From the NCBI RefSeq assembly GCF_949628265.1, contig NC_088790.1:22758545-22822544 (forward strand): a stretch of 64,000 bases of DNA, written 5' to 3'. This stretch comes from Cloeon dipterum (Eukaryota > Arthropoda > Insecta > Ephemeroptera > Baetidae). Positions 1-23,432 of this stretch are shown piece by piece. The notes beneath the pieces were generated by a model. That model did no database searches. It worked only from the letters and a program-made list of their open reading frames with translations, and was not told the origin of the DNA. Both the position numbers and the translations under genes were made by a program. Positions within the stretch are counted from its first letter, which is position 1. Each line of letters begins with the position of its first letter.

Positions 1-1373
1 TCTGCAACAATAAAGGGATATTTAGATATGTTCATGCAGAATTATCTACTTTATTTCACCTTGATTGGGCTTCTCGCTGTCTGTATACATCGGCAACACC
101 TGCATGCACTTAAATTCATCCTTGATAGTTTGGCTGCACTCGTGAAGCTGCAGGCTGAGGATTTTGGTAATTTTTGCGCTCAGATCTTTGTCTGGTGAAA
201 AATAAAATTAGGAAGATCAGCCTAAATTTTAAAAAACCATTTTCTTACTTGATATAAATGAAAGCTTGACGTTCAGGTCATTTTTCGCGTCACGAAATGG
301 GCCCACCTTATTTGTCAAATTCAAAAGCTGGTTGCAGGAGAGATTTTTGTTTCCTTCGATGATCGAAGGCAGCTGCAACGTCACCGGAAAAGAATCAGGG
401 TGGAGCTTCTCCCTCAAGGAGGAGGCATCGGCAACGATTTCAGAGAGGCGCACTAATTAAGAATTATCATAGCCAACTTCTTTATTTTTTAAATGGGATC
501 ATACCTGGTGAAGTCTGCCTTTTAATTGCGTTCTTCTTAGCACTGATGTCCACGCTCTTGCTTCGGTTTCTATTAATCTTCTTCTCTTCTACTTTACTGG
601 GGTCTGTTATAACTACTCGAATCACTTGCAGATTCTCTTTAGAACTGCAGGAAATCACATCCTCATTCAGACAGATGATACTTGGGCAGAAACTCAAGTC
701 AAGGCTGAAATGCTCTTCAAAGTCGATGAACTTGAGCTTCGAAATGTCATGCGTCTCGATACTGAACCTGAATAAGGTCACTGTCATGTGACAGCTGATT
801 ATCACGTTTCCCGTAACCTGAAATAAATTATAAAAATATTAGTTCACAAGTGTTGCAACATATAATTGAAGATATTGGTACCTGGCAACAGGCTAGATTA
901 TTAGGTGTCCTCTTGACAGGCAGCTCGATCATCTCAAGGTTGGCAACGCCAGACTGGCTGCTGCTCGGGGTGACCCGCCCTGCAATGCGTGCCCTCATCC
1001 CTTCCATTTTACTCGGCGTGTCCCAGTTGACGTAAATCCTAGCGTGCACAGCCTCATTGCCCTGTCTGCTCTTCTTGCTTTCCAAAGTTGCTACAAAGTT
1101 TCCTGAAAATGCGATTTTTCTGTTAGAATCATATGAATTTATAAATAATAAAATTAAAAAACCTTGGGTGCAGTGTGTTAGGAACCTCACTTCATCCACG
1201 GTTGGAAAGCAGTGAGTGGGGAGGGCACCCTTGCGGAGGTCGCGCACTTCCACCGCGTGAATGGGCAACGCCACCAGCAGTTTGTCAGGTGTGGCTGAGG
1301 CAACGGCCAGGGGTTCATCCACAGGTTGGATCTCCTGGCTCACAAAGTGGTGTACGGAAATCACGCGCACCAT
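1..1373 (-). CDS. HPS3: HPS3, BLOC-2 complex subunit (5' part, runs off the window)
   Basis: Five complete coding exons read leftward: 1163-1373, 882-1102, 505-817, 249-452 and 60-191. All have GT-AG borders and consistent phase, giving about 360 residues. A further acceptor at positions 2-4 puts the next exon at base 1, so the rest of the gene lies outside; the vertebrate protein is about 1,000 residues. The N-terminus begins MVRVISVHHF. Exon 2 carries ARIYVNW and, further on, MIELPV followed by a Cys-Cys pair, which match the order of RAYVNW, IIEMPL and CCP in vertebrate HPS3. HPS3 acts with HPS5 and HPS6 in BLOC-2 to deliver cargo to lysosome-related organelles such as pigment granules. 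Identification rests on these blocks recalled from the family; divergence elsewhere is high. The start is the first ATG of the open exon. Confidence 0.8.
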
Positions 1374-2395
1374 TCTTCCGTGATGTGGTCACTCGGTCCG
1401 TTTAAAAGTCCTCAAATTCTAGCCCATAACATCTAAAAAAAATAAAGGACAAATTAACTGGGGAATTTCGTAATACTATTTTAAAAGATGCATTTTTATT
1501 ATCAACTTACATTGCTGACGTAAGGCGTGACGAATTTGGAATAATTTGTGCCTTTGACCCGAGCAAACTAAACAGAAGAGGCACAAAAGGAAAAGAGATG
1601 TATCATATGTACATACAAATTTGTTTACATGAGCCACACCCACAGGCTGCTTGCTCAGCTTGCCGCCTAATGCATGCATATATTTTCTATGCGCAGCGCA
1701 GAAAAATGCGCTCACCTTTTAATACATAATTCTAATCAATACCGAGCCGAATTTTTGAAAGGATTTCATGACCCAAAATTTATGTGGGGAATTTTACACC
1801 GATTTTTTTTTTAATTTATAATAATCATTTTTCCGTCCATGGGGAACTTATTAAATTAATGTTATATTATTCAACTAAGAGAATTTTCCTAACGTTGAAC
1901 TAAAAATTGAGTGAAATAATATTTAACCACCCAAGAAAGTATGTAGCAGCCAAGTAGAAAAGAGTAATAAATTAAAGCAAAGAGTTGTGCATATTTTTTA
2001 AGAAATTATGTTTCTTAAAATGTCTTTATTTCATGAAGTAACAAACACAATTCTTCTTGTAGACATTACAAAAATATTTATAGCTGTGTTTCACTGGACG
2101 GAATGGTTCCAATATACTTGAGTAATATATTTAAGATATTAAACTAACATGGTCTCTCAACGAACATTCGCACTTCGTAATGTGTGTGTCTTATACAAGT
2201 CAGTTATTTTAAAATGAAATTTTCCATCTCGTGTTTGCTTATCTTGAGATTCTTACAACATAAAAGTGCTTTCTAAGATCAGTTTAATTGCGTTTCTTGG
2301 ACGGAAATGCTTGAAGTCTATTAAAATATAGCTTATTACATAATTTTAAGATATAAAGTAGCGTGGGTCTAGGAAATTGCTCCTAGCTGGAGAGC
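1374..2395. other. Intergenic region with HPS3 leader and neighbour's 3' UTR
   Basis: No protein gene is supported here. On the minus strand a GTAAGT donor at 1505-1510 is a plausible end of a noncoding HPS3 leader exon lying to its right, and a CRE-like TTACGTCA sits just upstream of it. The remainder to 2395 is AT-rich and probably holds the 3' UTR of the membrane-protein gene that ends at 2396. Confidence 0.45.
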
Positions 2396-3262
2396 CTATG
2401 GGTACAAGAGAACAATGTTCGGCGACTGCATTTCTCTGAGGATAGCGTAGTAGGAGTGGACACAAAACCAGCAGTAAATCTGGAAAAATATTTTAAATTA
2501 ATGCTAAAATCCAAATGTTTAAGTTTATTTTCATAATTACGTTGTAACCCATCCAAAAATATAGTACCAGGCACGCTACCACAGTTTGAAGCTGTAACAT
2601 TCAACAGTATTAGATTTTTATATCATAATCACAGCAAAATTCTCAAGACTTACATAGATGTAATAACCGTAAATTAGCCAGACACCGTGCAAAAATTGCA
2701 GGATGATCAAAAATGCCATGCCAAACAACCAGGGCAGGATGTAGCCTCTGTTGTTGACTTTAATCCCTTTAACCATCAGTACGCTAAAAACGACCATCAG
2801 CAGGAAGAAGAAGATGAGCAGTCCACCGTAGAGTTGCATGGCTGTAAAAGTTCATTAGCTTATTTGATTTTTACTTTAAATTGTGCAACTTACTATCTTC
2901 TACGTCAGTTTCAAAGAGAGGCATATAAAAGTGGCTTGAGTCTCCACCACTCATCTCGAAACTGGTCCATGTGATGATTATAATGCTTGTCGCCTGTAAA
3001 ACCATGCAAAGTATTTTTGATTATGAAAAAACACTTTATCTTCATATTTATCTGATTTCAATACACAACTTTAGATTTTCTGTATGTAAATTTATCGCGT
3101 TTAAATGTTGGCACGAAAGTCAACAATTTTTTTGAGGATGTATGTAATAATTCTAGTTTTAATTTTTGTGCATACCACTGTGTAGAATGCGACAGCGTAA
3201 CTGCCTGTTTTCACATTATTGTTCCATATGAACGGAGACCAGCAAGTAGTCAGCATCGGCAT
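2396..3262 (-). CDS. Small four-helix membrane protein, probably of the DUF4728/LAPTM-like insect group
   Basis: Four coding exons join in phase: 3176-3262, 2894-2993, 2654-2841 and 2396-2479, giving 152 residues. Membrane segments can be seen at about residues 19-42 (start of exon 2), 65-86 and 97-122. A C-terminal block ([18 protein letters not shown]) follows the last helix. The short Cys-containing N-terminus, the helix spacing and the [10 protein letters not shown]-like ending resemble small tetraspan proteins common in insects (DUF4728, related to LAPTM/MTP transporters). That assignment is by pattern, not by search. A donor-like CGG|GTAAGAG at 3533 and an acceptor just before the coding exon suggest a noncoding leader exon above 3533. 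Function is unknown; location in a vesicle or plasma membrane is inferred. The two ATGs at the start are in the same frame two codons apart and the outer one was chosen. Confidence 0.75.
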
Positions 3263-3987
3263 TTTCCCTGTAGAAAAAAAGGAATTTTATTATCCTTTAA
3301 ATCATTCGTTTTAAAATAAATGAATTCAAATATGGCCACGTGCTGAAAAATAGAAAGAGAACAATGAAGTCCATGAACAAAGGGGTGCATTCCTCGGGAG
3401 TATGCTACACATGGCGGTTGTTCCCATTTTTACCAAACACGACGATCAAAGCACAAAGCCTTATCAAGTGTTTGCCTTTTTTAAAATGGGCATCTAATAG
3501 CCTCGTTTAATTTAAATATAAGAAACTCTTACCCGAAGATTATTTTCTCAAATAATTTAGCGATTAAAGCTTCAAAATAACTGAAGATTCCTGCAGGGCT
3601 GGGCATGGGCGTCGACAGAAAATTGTTTATGTTTAACCAGTGCTGCCAACGCCAACATATTAAACTAGCAATGGATACCAACCTGATACCAACCAACAGC
3701 ATTCATAGATCCGCATTTTTGATGATTTTGCAAACTTCGGCATATTTCCGTTTCAGCGGAACAGGATATAATTAAATAATTCAAAATGTGATGTATTTTT
3801 TATATTTCTGTTTAACAATTCAACAAATTGGTATCATTTAATCCTCAATAATTACGACAGTACATGTCTGCGTCTAACCTTTCAGCTCATAAAATGAATT
3901 TGATTTTCTAAATTTTAATGAATTAATATTTGGGTGTTTTAAATGAAAAATGGCGAGTGTGAAGACATATTAACTTTAATGGGTGAT
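3263..3987. other. Intergenic spacer, leader of the four-helix protein gene
   Basis: It holds the putative 5' noncoding exon of the leftward gene (above 3533) and the short downstream region of RpL6. No further coding signal is seen. An RpL6 polyadenylation signal was not pinned down. Confidence 0.4.
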
Positions 3988-5395
3988 TCAGAACTTCATC
4001 TTGTGAGGAAGCTGTCCTGATCTCAAACCGAACATAGAACCCAGATACGCGAATATGCTCTTCTTCTCTGAGTTCTTGCGGATAACATCCAAGAGCTGTT
4101 TGTCCACAATTTCTTGATCCTCTTTTCGGACGTCAGAAGCCTTGTAAGTCTGCAAATAAAATGTTAAATTAATACAGTGCAAAAGTTGGTATCTTATTAG
4201 CATGTAATCCGACTCAAGAAAACAAAGACACGCTAACATGCCTTATACACTCAAGTCAGTTATTATTGTACGCCAGTTTTGACACCGAAAAATGAAGAAT
4301 GTGACAATTTTCGGCAACACTAGAAAGGCGGTGGGTGCTTCGATCAGAATTCAGACAAAATTTACCTCTTTCTTGACATCAAAAATTTCTCCTTCATCCT
4401 TCTTGGGCTGAGTTTTCTTTTGCCTCTTGAAGTAGACATCATTCACGCGGAGGGGGATCTTCACCGTGGATACGTCCAGCCTCAAACTGGTGGCGATGAC
4501 AAACCTCTGGTGAACCCTGCGAAGAGGGCAGGCATTGACCTTGAAGGGACCTGAAATAACAATGATTTGTTTTTCGGTTAAAATCTTAAAATTGACAGTA
4601 AATATTTAAAATGAAGTTAAAAAATAAAAGTTGACTTATCATAAGAATACCAATCATCAGTTTTCAGACTGGGGCGGTAATAAACGTAATCATTGTCAAC
4701 ACCATGACCTAGGATCGAACCCATAACCTTTGAACCAAAGGCACCTGAGTTACAAACTAAGCCAAGCAACACATTGAAAGGTATAGGTACTAAACGTGGG
4801 TTTCACGTACAAATTTAATGAGAACTTAAATATTACAATCCTAATACACGAAATATTCTGAAATTTAACAAAATATCACTCATCATAGGTTTTTGTTATT
4901 TTTACACAAAGAGAGGAAATTTACTGTTTCTAATAATTTACCTGTCACAAGGAGGAGACCGCTTCGTAGGGTTTTGAGGAGCACAACACGCTTCCCTCTG
5001 TGGACACCGGCGAGCAGGATGAGAACAGTGCCAGGCTGCAGGGTGCTCCTGATGTTGCGAACGTGCTTGCTGAACAGCTTCTTGGACGCCTTCTTCTTGA
5101 TGCCGTCCACGGTTGGGTAGTAAGCCTTTCGCTTCTTCAGCAGCACAAGACGCTTGCCACCGTTGTTGTCGCCCTTGATGGGCTTTTCCACGTGGGTGGG
5201 CTTCTTGGGCTTCTCTGGCTTAGTAGTCTTCTTGCCGACGAACTTCCACAGGGCCTTCTTGTGGTACATGCGGCTACGGCTGAACCGGTAAACACCATTG
5301 CCAAGGTTGTAGTTGCGCGGCCTGTTGGTGCGCTTCTGCTTTTCGGGCGCCTTGCCCTCTGCCTTTGGCACCACCTTGGCACCCTTATCTGCCAT
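3988..5395 (-). CDS. RpL6: 60S ribosomal protein eL6 (RpL6)
   Basis: Three coding exons (4942-5395, 4366-4550, 3988-4149) give 266 residues. The protein has a Lys/Ala-rich N-terminus, the core [20 protein letters not shown], a [10 protein letters not shown] block, [20 protein letters not shown] (a KOW-like RNA-binding strand pair), and the C-terminal FVIATS and VYFKRQKK-type blocks typical of eL6. It is a structural component of the large ribosomal subunit, assembled in the nucleolus and acting in the cytosol. The ATG directly follows an acceptor (CTTCAG|ATG), so the whole leader lies in an upstream exon; a 5'TOP-like tract begins near 5674. The length is close to the usual eL6 length in insects. 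The intron between exons 1 and 2 contains a tRNA-derived SINE-like insertion. Confidence 0.97.
4640..4772 (-). mobile_element. tRNA-derived SINE-like insertion in RpL6 intron
   Basis: Read on the minus strand, a box A-like TGGCTTAGTTTG (4753-4764) is followed about 30 bp later by a good box B, GGGTTCGATCCT (4711-4722). This is the internal RNA polymerase III promoter of a tRNA. The segment between them cannot fold a canonical anticodon loop, since position 33 is not T, and unrelated sequence continues to about 4640. That is the head-plus-body layout of a SINE rather than a working tRNA. Ends and target-site duplication could not be fixed. Confidence 0.6.
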
Positions 5396-5649
5396 CTGAA
5401 GCACAAAATAACGAAATGAGAAGTCCGACTAAAAACAAACAGACACGTAAACCACGAGTGTGCAGTGAGAGCGGCAACTCAAAACACCAGCTTTAGACAT
5501 AAATATGAGGATATAACTGAAACTATCCCAACCAAAACTTAGTCAAAGTACCATAGTTTAGAATTTAAAAAACCTATTTAAGCAGTTCTCTACGATTACC
5601 GATATAATTAAAGATATTGGAAATAATGTCTACAGAGAAGTGTGCATAC

Positions 5650-5674
5650 CGTGCCGACTTGTTTAATAGAAGAG
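5650..5674 (-). promoter_or_regulatory. RpL6 5'TOP leader exon and transcription start
   Basis: On the minus strand a pyrimidine run CTCTTCT starts at 5674 and the exon ends at 5650 with a GTATGC donor. The next acceptor is the base before the RpL6 ATG at 5395. A short leader exon beginning with a C-led pyrimidine tract is the usual arrangement of animal ribosomal protein genes and underlies mTOR-dependent translation. The start point is inferred from the motif. Confidence 0.6.
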
Positions 5675-6075
5675 TAACCCGTGCTGCCACCTAATAGGCA
5701 GAAATAATATGGCAGCGGCGCGAGAGTTCAAAATATTCAGTAACCTAACAAAAAATAATACAGGAACTTATCAATGCGTTGCAATAAATATAAATTAATT
5801 CACTCTCTGAAAACAAAAATACGATAGATTTTGAAAAAAATAGGGAGGATGTCAATTTGCACATAAGCCAATAAATTTAAATAAATTTTTGACGATTTTT
5901 CCTTGTTAATGTGGTATGACAATCTCACCTTATTACACCAATCGCGCAGCAGCATTTTGGTGACAAAAGCCAATGAGCGTGCAGCCGTACATTATGACGG
6001 AAACAGCACGCAGTAAACAGAAACGCACGGTGAGTAAGCTGGTAAGCTCTGGAAGTGGAAGCTAGAAAAGCAAAA
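5675..6075. promoter_or_regulatory. Shared divergent promoter RpL6/SEM1
   Basis: About 400 bp separate the RpL6 leader from the SEM1 ATG on the opposite strand. A CCAAT box (AGCCAATGAG, 5968-5977) lies about 100 bp before the SEM1 start. The middle is AT-rich with no coding signal. A shared promoter is inferred from the spacing. Confidence 0.55.
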
Positions 6076-6490
6076 ATGGCAGATAAACAAAAGTTCGATC
6101 TCGGCCTTTTGGAGGAAGATGACGAATTTGAAGAATTCCCTGCTGAAGGTAGCGTTTGCGTTACAATTATTAAGATATTTGCTATGTTAAGAAATTTAGC
6201 TTTGCCTCCTCGCTGCATCACTTTTCTCACGTTTATGTTATTGTTAGTTAGTTTAAGCTATGTCATTCTCATGTCAACACATACAAAAATTTTCAGATTG
6301 GACAGGGAAAGATGAAGATGATCAAGACGTCAACGTTTGGGAAGACAACTGGGACGATGACAACGTCGAGGATGATTTCAGCAAACAGTTGAAGTATGCC
6401 ATAATATTGCAAGACTAGAAACTCAATCTAATTCTGTTAAACTATTACAGGGCCGAGCTGGAGAAGCAGGGCACCAAGATGGATCAGTGA
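6076..6490 (+). CDS. SEM1: SEM1/DSS1, 26S proteasome lid and BRCA2-binding acidic protein
   Basis: Three exons (6076-6148, 6297-6393, 6451-6490) give 69 residues. The sequence [17 protein letters not shown] at the start and [16 protein letters not shown] in the middle are the two hallmark acidic, Trp-containing blocks of DSS1, and the C-terminus (AELEKQG) forms the usual short helix. The length matches the vertebrate protein (70). It is an intrinsically disordered subunit of the proteasome lid, and also serves in TREX-2 and with BRCA2 in homologous recombination. All borders are GT-AG. The stop is 133 bp from the stop of guanine deaminase on the other strand, with an ATTAAA at 6549-6554 as a likely polyadenylation signal. 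Confidence 0.97.
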
Positions 6491-6548
6491 TATGTGAGGA
6501 TAGATTATCAAGTGCGTGCAGTGTTAACTGAAGGGTCATTAATTATTA

Positions 6549-6592
6549 ATTAAATGATTATACTCTAATTCAGAAAATATATTTTTTTTATT
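6549..6592. terminator. Converging polyadenylation signals of SEM1 and GDA
   Basis: ATTAAA on the plus strand (6549-6554) serves SEM1, and AATAAA on the minus strand (6587-6592) serves guanine deaminase. The two signals face each other within 45 bp, so the 3' ends of the two transcripts probably overlap. Confidence 0.55.
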
Positions 6593-6623
6593 TGTTTACA
6601 AGACAATCAAATCACCTCAAGAG

Positions 6624-8563
6624 TTACAATTGAGCTAGAGTCCCAGCTACGTACACCTGTTTAACATTCCTGTCATCTGCCAGGTAGACAAATTTTTGCA
6701 GCAGTTCCAAGGCTGAGTAGTCTTTAATGAGGTCAGAAGGGCCCGCGTTCATGTCCACCAAAAGGGCGTCAAATTCCTTTCCAACGGCAAAGTTCCCGGT
6801 TATCTCGTCCAGAGCCAATGCTTTAAATTTATTATTTTTTTAATTTTCTCTGTTGAAAAATTTATAAAGTTTACCTTCAGCTCCTCCCAGGGTTGCAAGG
6901 TGAATTACTTGCTGGAAGTCGAGGGGCTTGTAGTTTTCCTTGTTAAAGGAGATGCATGTTGACACGGACAGTGCCTGACGCATAGCGTCCATGATCGAGT
7001 GTCCGTAGCCACCAGACATGTCTAAAATTAATGTATGTTGATGTTGAACGACTTATTTAATCTTGGCATTAATACCTGTGCCGAGACCAACTTTCACGTT
7101 ATATTTCAAGAGTCTCTTCACGTCGCACATTCCGCTCTGAAGGCTCGTGTTTGAATTGGGACAGTGGGACACGGAAGTGCCAATTTTGGACAGCAGCTGG
7201 AGCTCTTCGTCCAAGAGATACACTCCGTGTGCCAGAACAGTCTAATTTTGAAAATAGTTTGTTGAACAAGACATCTTTTAGGATTTTTAGTTAAAGATTT
7301 TTGTCTTCGTATTTTAAAAGAAAATTGTTTTGACACTAACTTTTCATGTTGCAATATGCAACCTTACTGTTTGGTTTTTTTTTAATTTCAAATTAGTGAA
7401 GACCCCATGATGGCTGTTAAAACTTTGCTCTTTGAAAATAGAAGACAAAAAACTTAAAACCCTCGAAAACCCTAAATTTTTATTTTGGCAGTCTAATTTT
7501 TGTTTCATCATCAGAGTGGTTTGCTTTTTTACCTTTTTGGTGAGCAGCTTTGCTTTTTCATACACCTCGGCGTAATTTTTGCAGTCGGGAAACAGTTCTT
7601 TGACAAATTCAATCTCTCCCTTGTTCTCGGAAATATGGGTCTGGAAAATTCAAGAACGTTTAAAAATTTGGAATTAAATTAATCACTTTGCAGCACCTGA
7701 ATGTGCACATCGAGTTTTTGTGCAATCTCACCGAGTTGCAGCATGAGGTTGGCGTCGCAGCTGATGGCAAAGCGCGGCGTGATGACAGGCTGCACCCTGG
7801 CGACGCCCAGAGCCCTGATCTCCTGGATGAAGCCCTCCGTGTCTCTGACGGACGCCTCAGTTGTTTCGATGTAATTATCCGGGCTGTTGGCGTTCATATT
7901 AACTTTTCCGACAAGCGCCCGCTGCCCCTGCGCAGCGCACTGCCTCGCCAGGACCAAAGTGCTGTCCTTGTGGATGGTGGCGAAGTAGCAGGCGGTCGTT
8001 GTTCCCGCTTTCAGGGTCCTCCTCTGCGAAATTCAGAAATCGTCAGGCTGAAAATCCGTTTCCTTTTGGTTTGGCCTCTTTCTCACCACGACCGCCTGGT
8101 ATACTTTTTCAGCGAACGCCGCATCCGAGTAGCTCGCCTCAAGGGGGAACGTGTACGTATCCAGCCACTCAAGCAGCGTTTTGTCGTAGCCAAGACCCAC
8201 ATTTGGGTACTGAGGAGCGTGGACATGCGTGTCAACCAGGCCCGGCATCACAAACTGGCTGAAACGCACGAAAAAGGCGCGTAATCGGACACCGCTTGAT
8301 GATATAAGATTACCCTTTGGTCATTTTCACGATGTTTGCCTCGGAAATTTGATATTGCTCGATCAGCTCAGGGAGCCGCTCTTCCGGCTCGAGGCAGGCG
8401 ATCTGCACAACCCGCATTTCAGTTAGGTAACGAAGGCTCTCTATTAAAATGTCACCTTTCCATCCTTGACGACTAATACCGCATTCTCGTGAACGTCCAG
8501 TTGGTCCGGGTTCCCAAGGGAATGGACGATTAGCCCTACAAAGGCGCGCGTAGCCATCGCCAT
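6624..8563 (-). CDS. GDA: Guanine deaminase (guanine aminohydrolase, cypin-like)
   Basis: Eight coding exons (8456-8563, 8314-8402, 8087-8258, 7697-8023, 7533-7640, 7076-7241, 6875-7021, 6624-6820) give 437 residues with all phases closing. The metal-binding amidohydrolase signature is intact: HVH at residues 77/79 (PGLVDTHVHAPQYP), THISEN with His234, VLAHG with His273, and GLGTD with Asp324. Other family blocks include GTTTACYFATIH, HCPNSN and the C-terminal DDRNVKQVYVAG. The enzyme hydrolyses guanine to xanthine and ammonia in the cytosol in purine catabolism. The length matches animal GDA (about 450). Two ATGs two codons apart begin the first exon and the outer one was taken. The gene is tail-to-tail with SEM1. 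Confidence 0.96.
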
Positions 8564-10545
8564 TACCTACAATATTGGGAGAGGAAGGTTACATAACTCA
8601 ATTTTTTTCATATGAGTGGATAGAAAATCAGTGATTTTGTGGGAAATTTTTTAATTTAGAAAATGGTCATTCTAATATGCACAAATTCCAGACAAAATTT
8701 GAAATTTTCTAGAGAGGCGTTCAATATTTTAACATATAAAATTCAAATCAAATTAAGTTTTGAATATACATTACTGGAACTGAATTAATTTTCACGCCAA
8801 TGTTTATAAAACATTTATTTTAAAAGGAAAAATGAAATTCATCAAATAGATGTAAGAGCCGCGTCTCTTTAGCCATGTTTGCGTAGGTGAGTGTTCAGGC
8901 TCCTAAGGTTTATGCTACGAAGCGTAATGAAGCCAATTTGATCTTTGCGACCTTTCTCCTCTCTTCAACAAAGGCTCGAAAACCGCAATTGCCTCAAACA
9001 ATAAAAAATCCTCCCACCATGCACACAATATGAATATTACTAACTATAGCTCGCTGTTGAACCGCCGTCAGCAACCTGACTCAGGAAGAATACAAGTTTA
9101 TAAAGGGTCGGGGTGGGTGTTAGCGGCCGATTGTGAGTTAGCAACAAACGCACTGGCCCGCCCGACCGGCTGGCTAGCGAGATCTCTATTCGTCGCCCTC
9201 CTTATCTGCTCGAACGTGCTCACTAAATACGCGCAGAGCATTGAGCACGACAAGAAAAAAATTAAACCGTGCGTGCTCCACGCATTGACAGAGCCGCAAT
9301 TTGGACGAAGAGGCTAGCTAATTGCGTTGCAATAATTTAATCATATCAGGTGAAAATTTAAAAAAACTTCTGCTCTTTTTTATTGAACAAAATCCTAAAT
9401 AGGAAAACAATTACTATAGGAAATAATAAAATATGCAACCAGCAGATCCTTTATGCGGAAAACATTGCATAACCATATGATTTTTAAAAACGTATATAAT
9501 GCTTTAAAACATTTGGATGGTTGCAAGTTTTTACTATATCAATTAACTTTTGGACGAAAAATAGTCTTCCTATAGGTTCTCAGATATAAAAAAAATCAGA
9601 GTTCACAAACACACCCCTCATTTTTGTTGCGGGGAACAATAATCTTTAATCTCTAATTTTTTCATAAAATGAGAATTTTTAGGCTCTGTAAAAAAATGAA
9701 GCTGAGAACCCAATATTAAAAATCTTTAGATGGAATTTAATTTTTAAATATTTCAATAACTGATAAAATTAATAGAAAAATTTATCGCAACGCGCTCCGC
9801 AAATTTTCTTCAATGTGCAAGCCCCAAACTATATATGTGCCAGAGATAAATTTAGAATCATTTGTAAAAAAATATCAGATATCAGAGTAAATAATTAACC
9901 AACGTCTCCTTCCCTAGGGTGACGTTTGTCACATAAAAACAAATTGGGAACCGCAAATCACTGATGATTACTCAATCTCGGACGCTTTTGCTTCGCCGAA
10001 AACCTGGGACGCTTGTTTGTAGATGTCGCTCCCATGTAAAAAGCCCTTTGCCTCAGATATAGGATGAGATTTCTCCTCCGCTCGGCGCTCGGCAACACAG
10101 AGAATACTCACGTGCGGTGGCCTCCTAAAGGCCTAGCAGATCCGCAGGTGACGTGAGAGCCACCAGCCGCCGCCGCCGCCGCCGCTGCGCCAGTCCATAC
10201 GCTAAACGCAAACGCAGCGAGGGAAGGAGAGAGAAAATAAGACGAGAGAGAGAGGTTGGGACGGGAGGAGGCGGAGGAGTGGTTGCTCTCGACTCGACTG
10301 CTCATTCTGCACGGACGAGTCGTGGTCGGTTGTCGGTTGGCGGGTCGGCACAAATTAGCTCTGGTCGGACGCAGCGCAGAAAAACGAGCAAACCGGTCGG
10401 TCCACCGGCTGGCCTGGCTGACGTACGCAACAGACAATCGCGGGCTGATTGTGCTGGCAGCTTCGGCATCGTCGACCCTTTTCTTCTTCCCCCCTGAGAG
10501 TGCCATGTGCGGAGAAGCCGAGCCGACGACTCGTCAGGACTGAAC
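8564..10545. other. Intergenic region: GDA promoter and Fps 5' region
   Basis: No conserved coding exon is seen. A TATA-like TATAAAGG at about 9100 stands before a GC-richer block (9110-9320) and could be a promoter, strand +. From about 10140 the sequence becomes GC-rich, includes a short GCC-repeat (10166-10185), and forms the 5' leader and promoter island of the Fps gene. Open frames on both strands here have no recognisable protein character. Confidence 0.4.
10505..10543 (+). promoter_or_regulatory. Upstream ORF of Fps mRNA
   Basis: A 12-codon reading frame starts with ATG at 10505 and stops with TGA at 10541-10543, two bases before the Fps ATG (10546) and in another frame. If the leader starts upstream of it, ribosomes would meet it first; a stop this close to the main ATG would allow reinitiation or leaky scanning. 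Confidence 0.5.
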
Positions 10546-23275
<12,730 letters not shown>

Positions 23276-23354
23276 ACTTAAATCACTATTATATTATGCG
23301 TTGTTTTACTAACATCTTTTGTATGGAAAGCAACCGTGAACAAAAAGAGCGATA

Positions 23355-23360
23355 AATAAA
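23355..23360 (+). terminator. Fps polyadenylation signal
   Basis: An AATAAA lies 80 bp after the Fps stop codon, in the short gap before the converging eIF2B alpha gene. Confidence 0.6.
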
Positions 23361-23432
23361 TATAACAACTTTATCATAAGCGTATTATGACAAACATATG
23401 CGGACTGTTATTAAAAAAACCAATGTAACCTT

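Noticed and set aside
4700-4772. A functional tRNA gene on the minus strand
   Set aside because: Box A and box B are present, but the anticodon arm cannot form a standard loop and no paired acceptor stem was seen; a SINE-like copy fits better.
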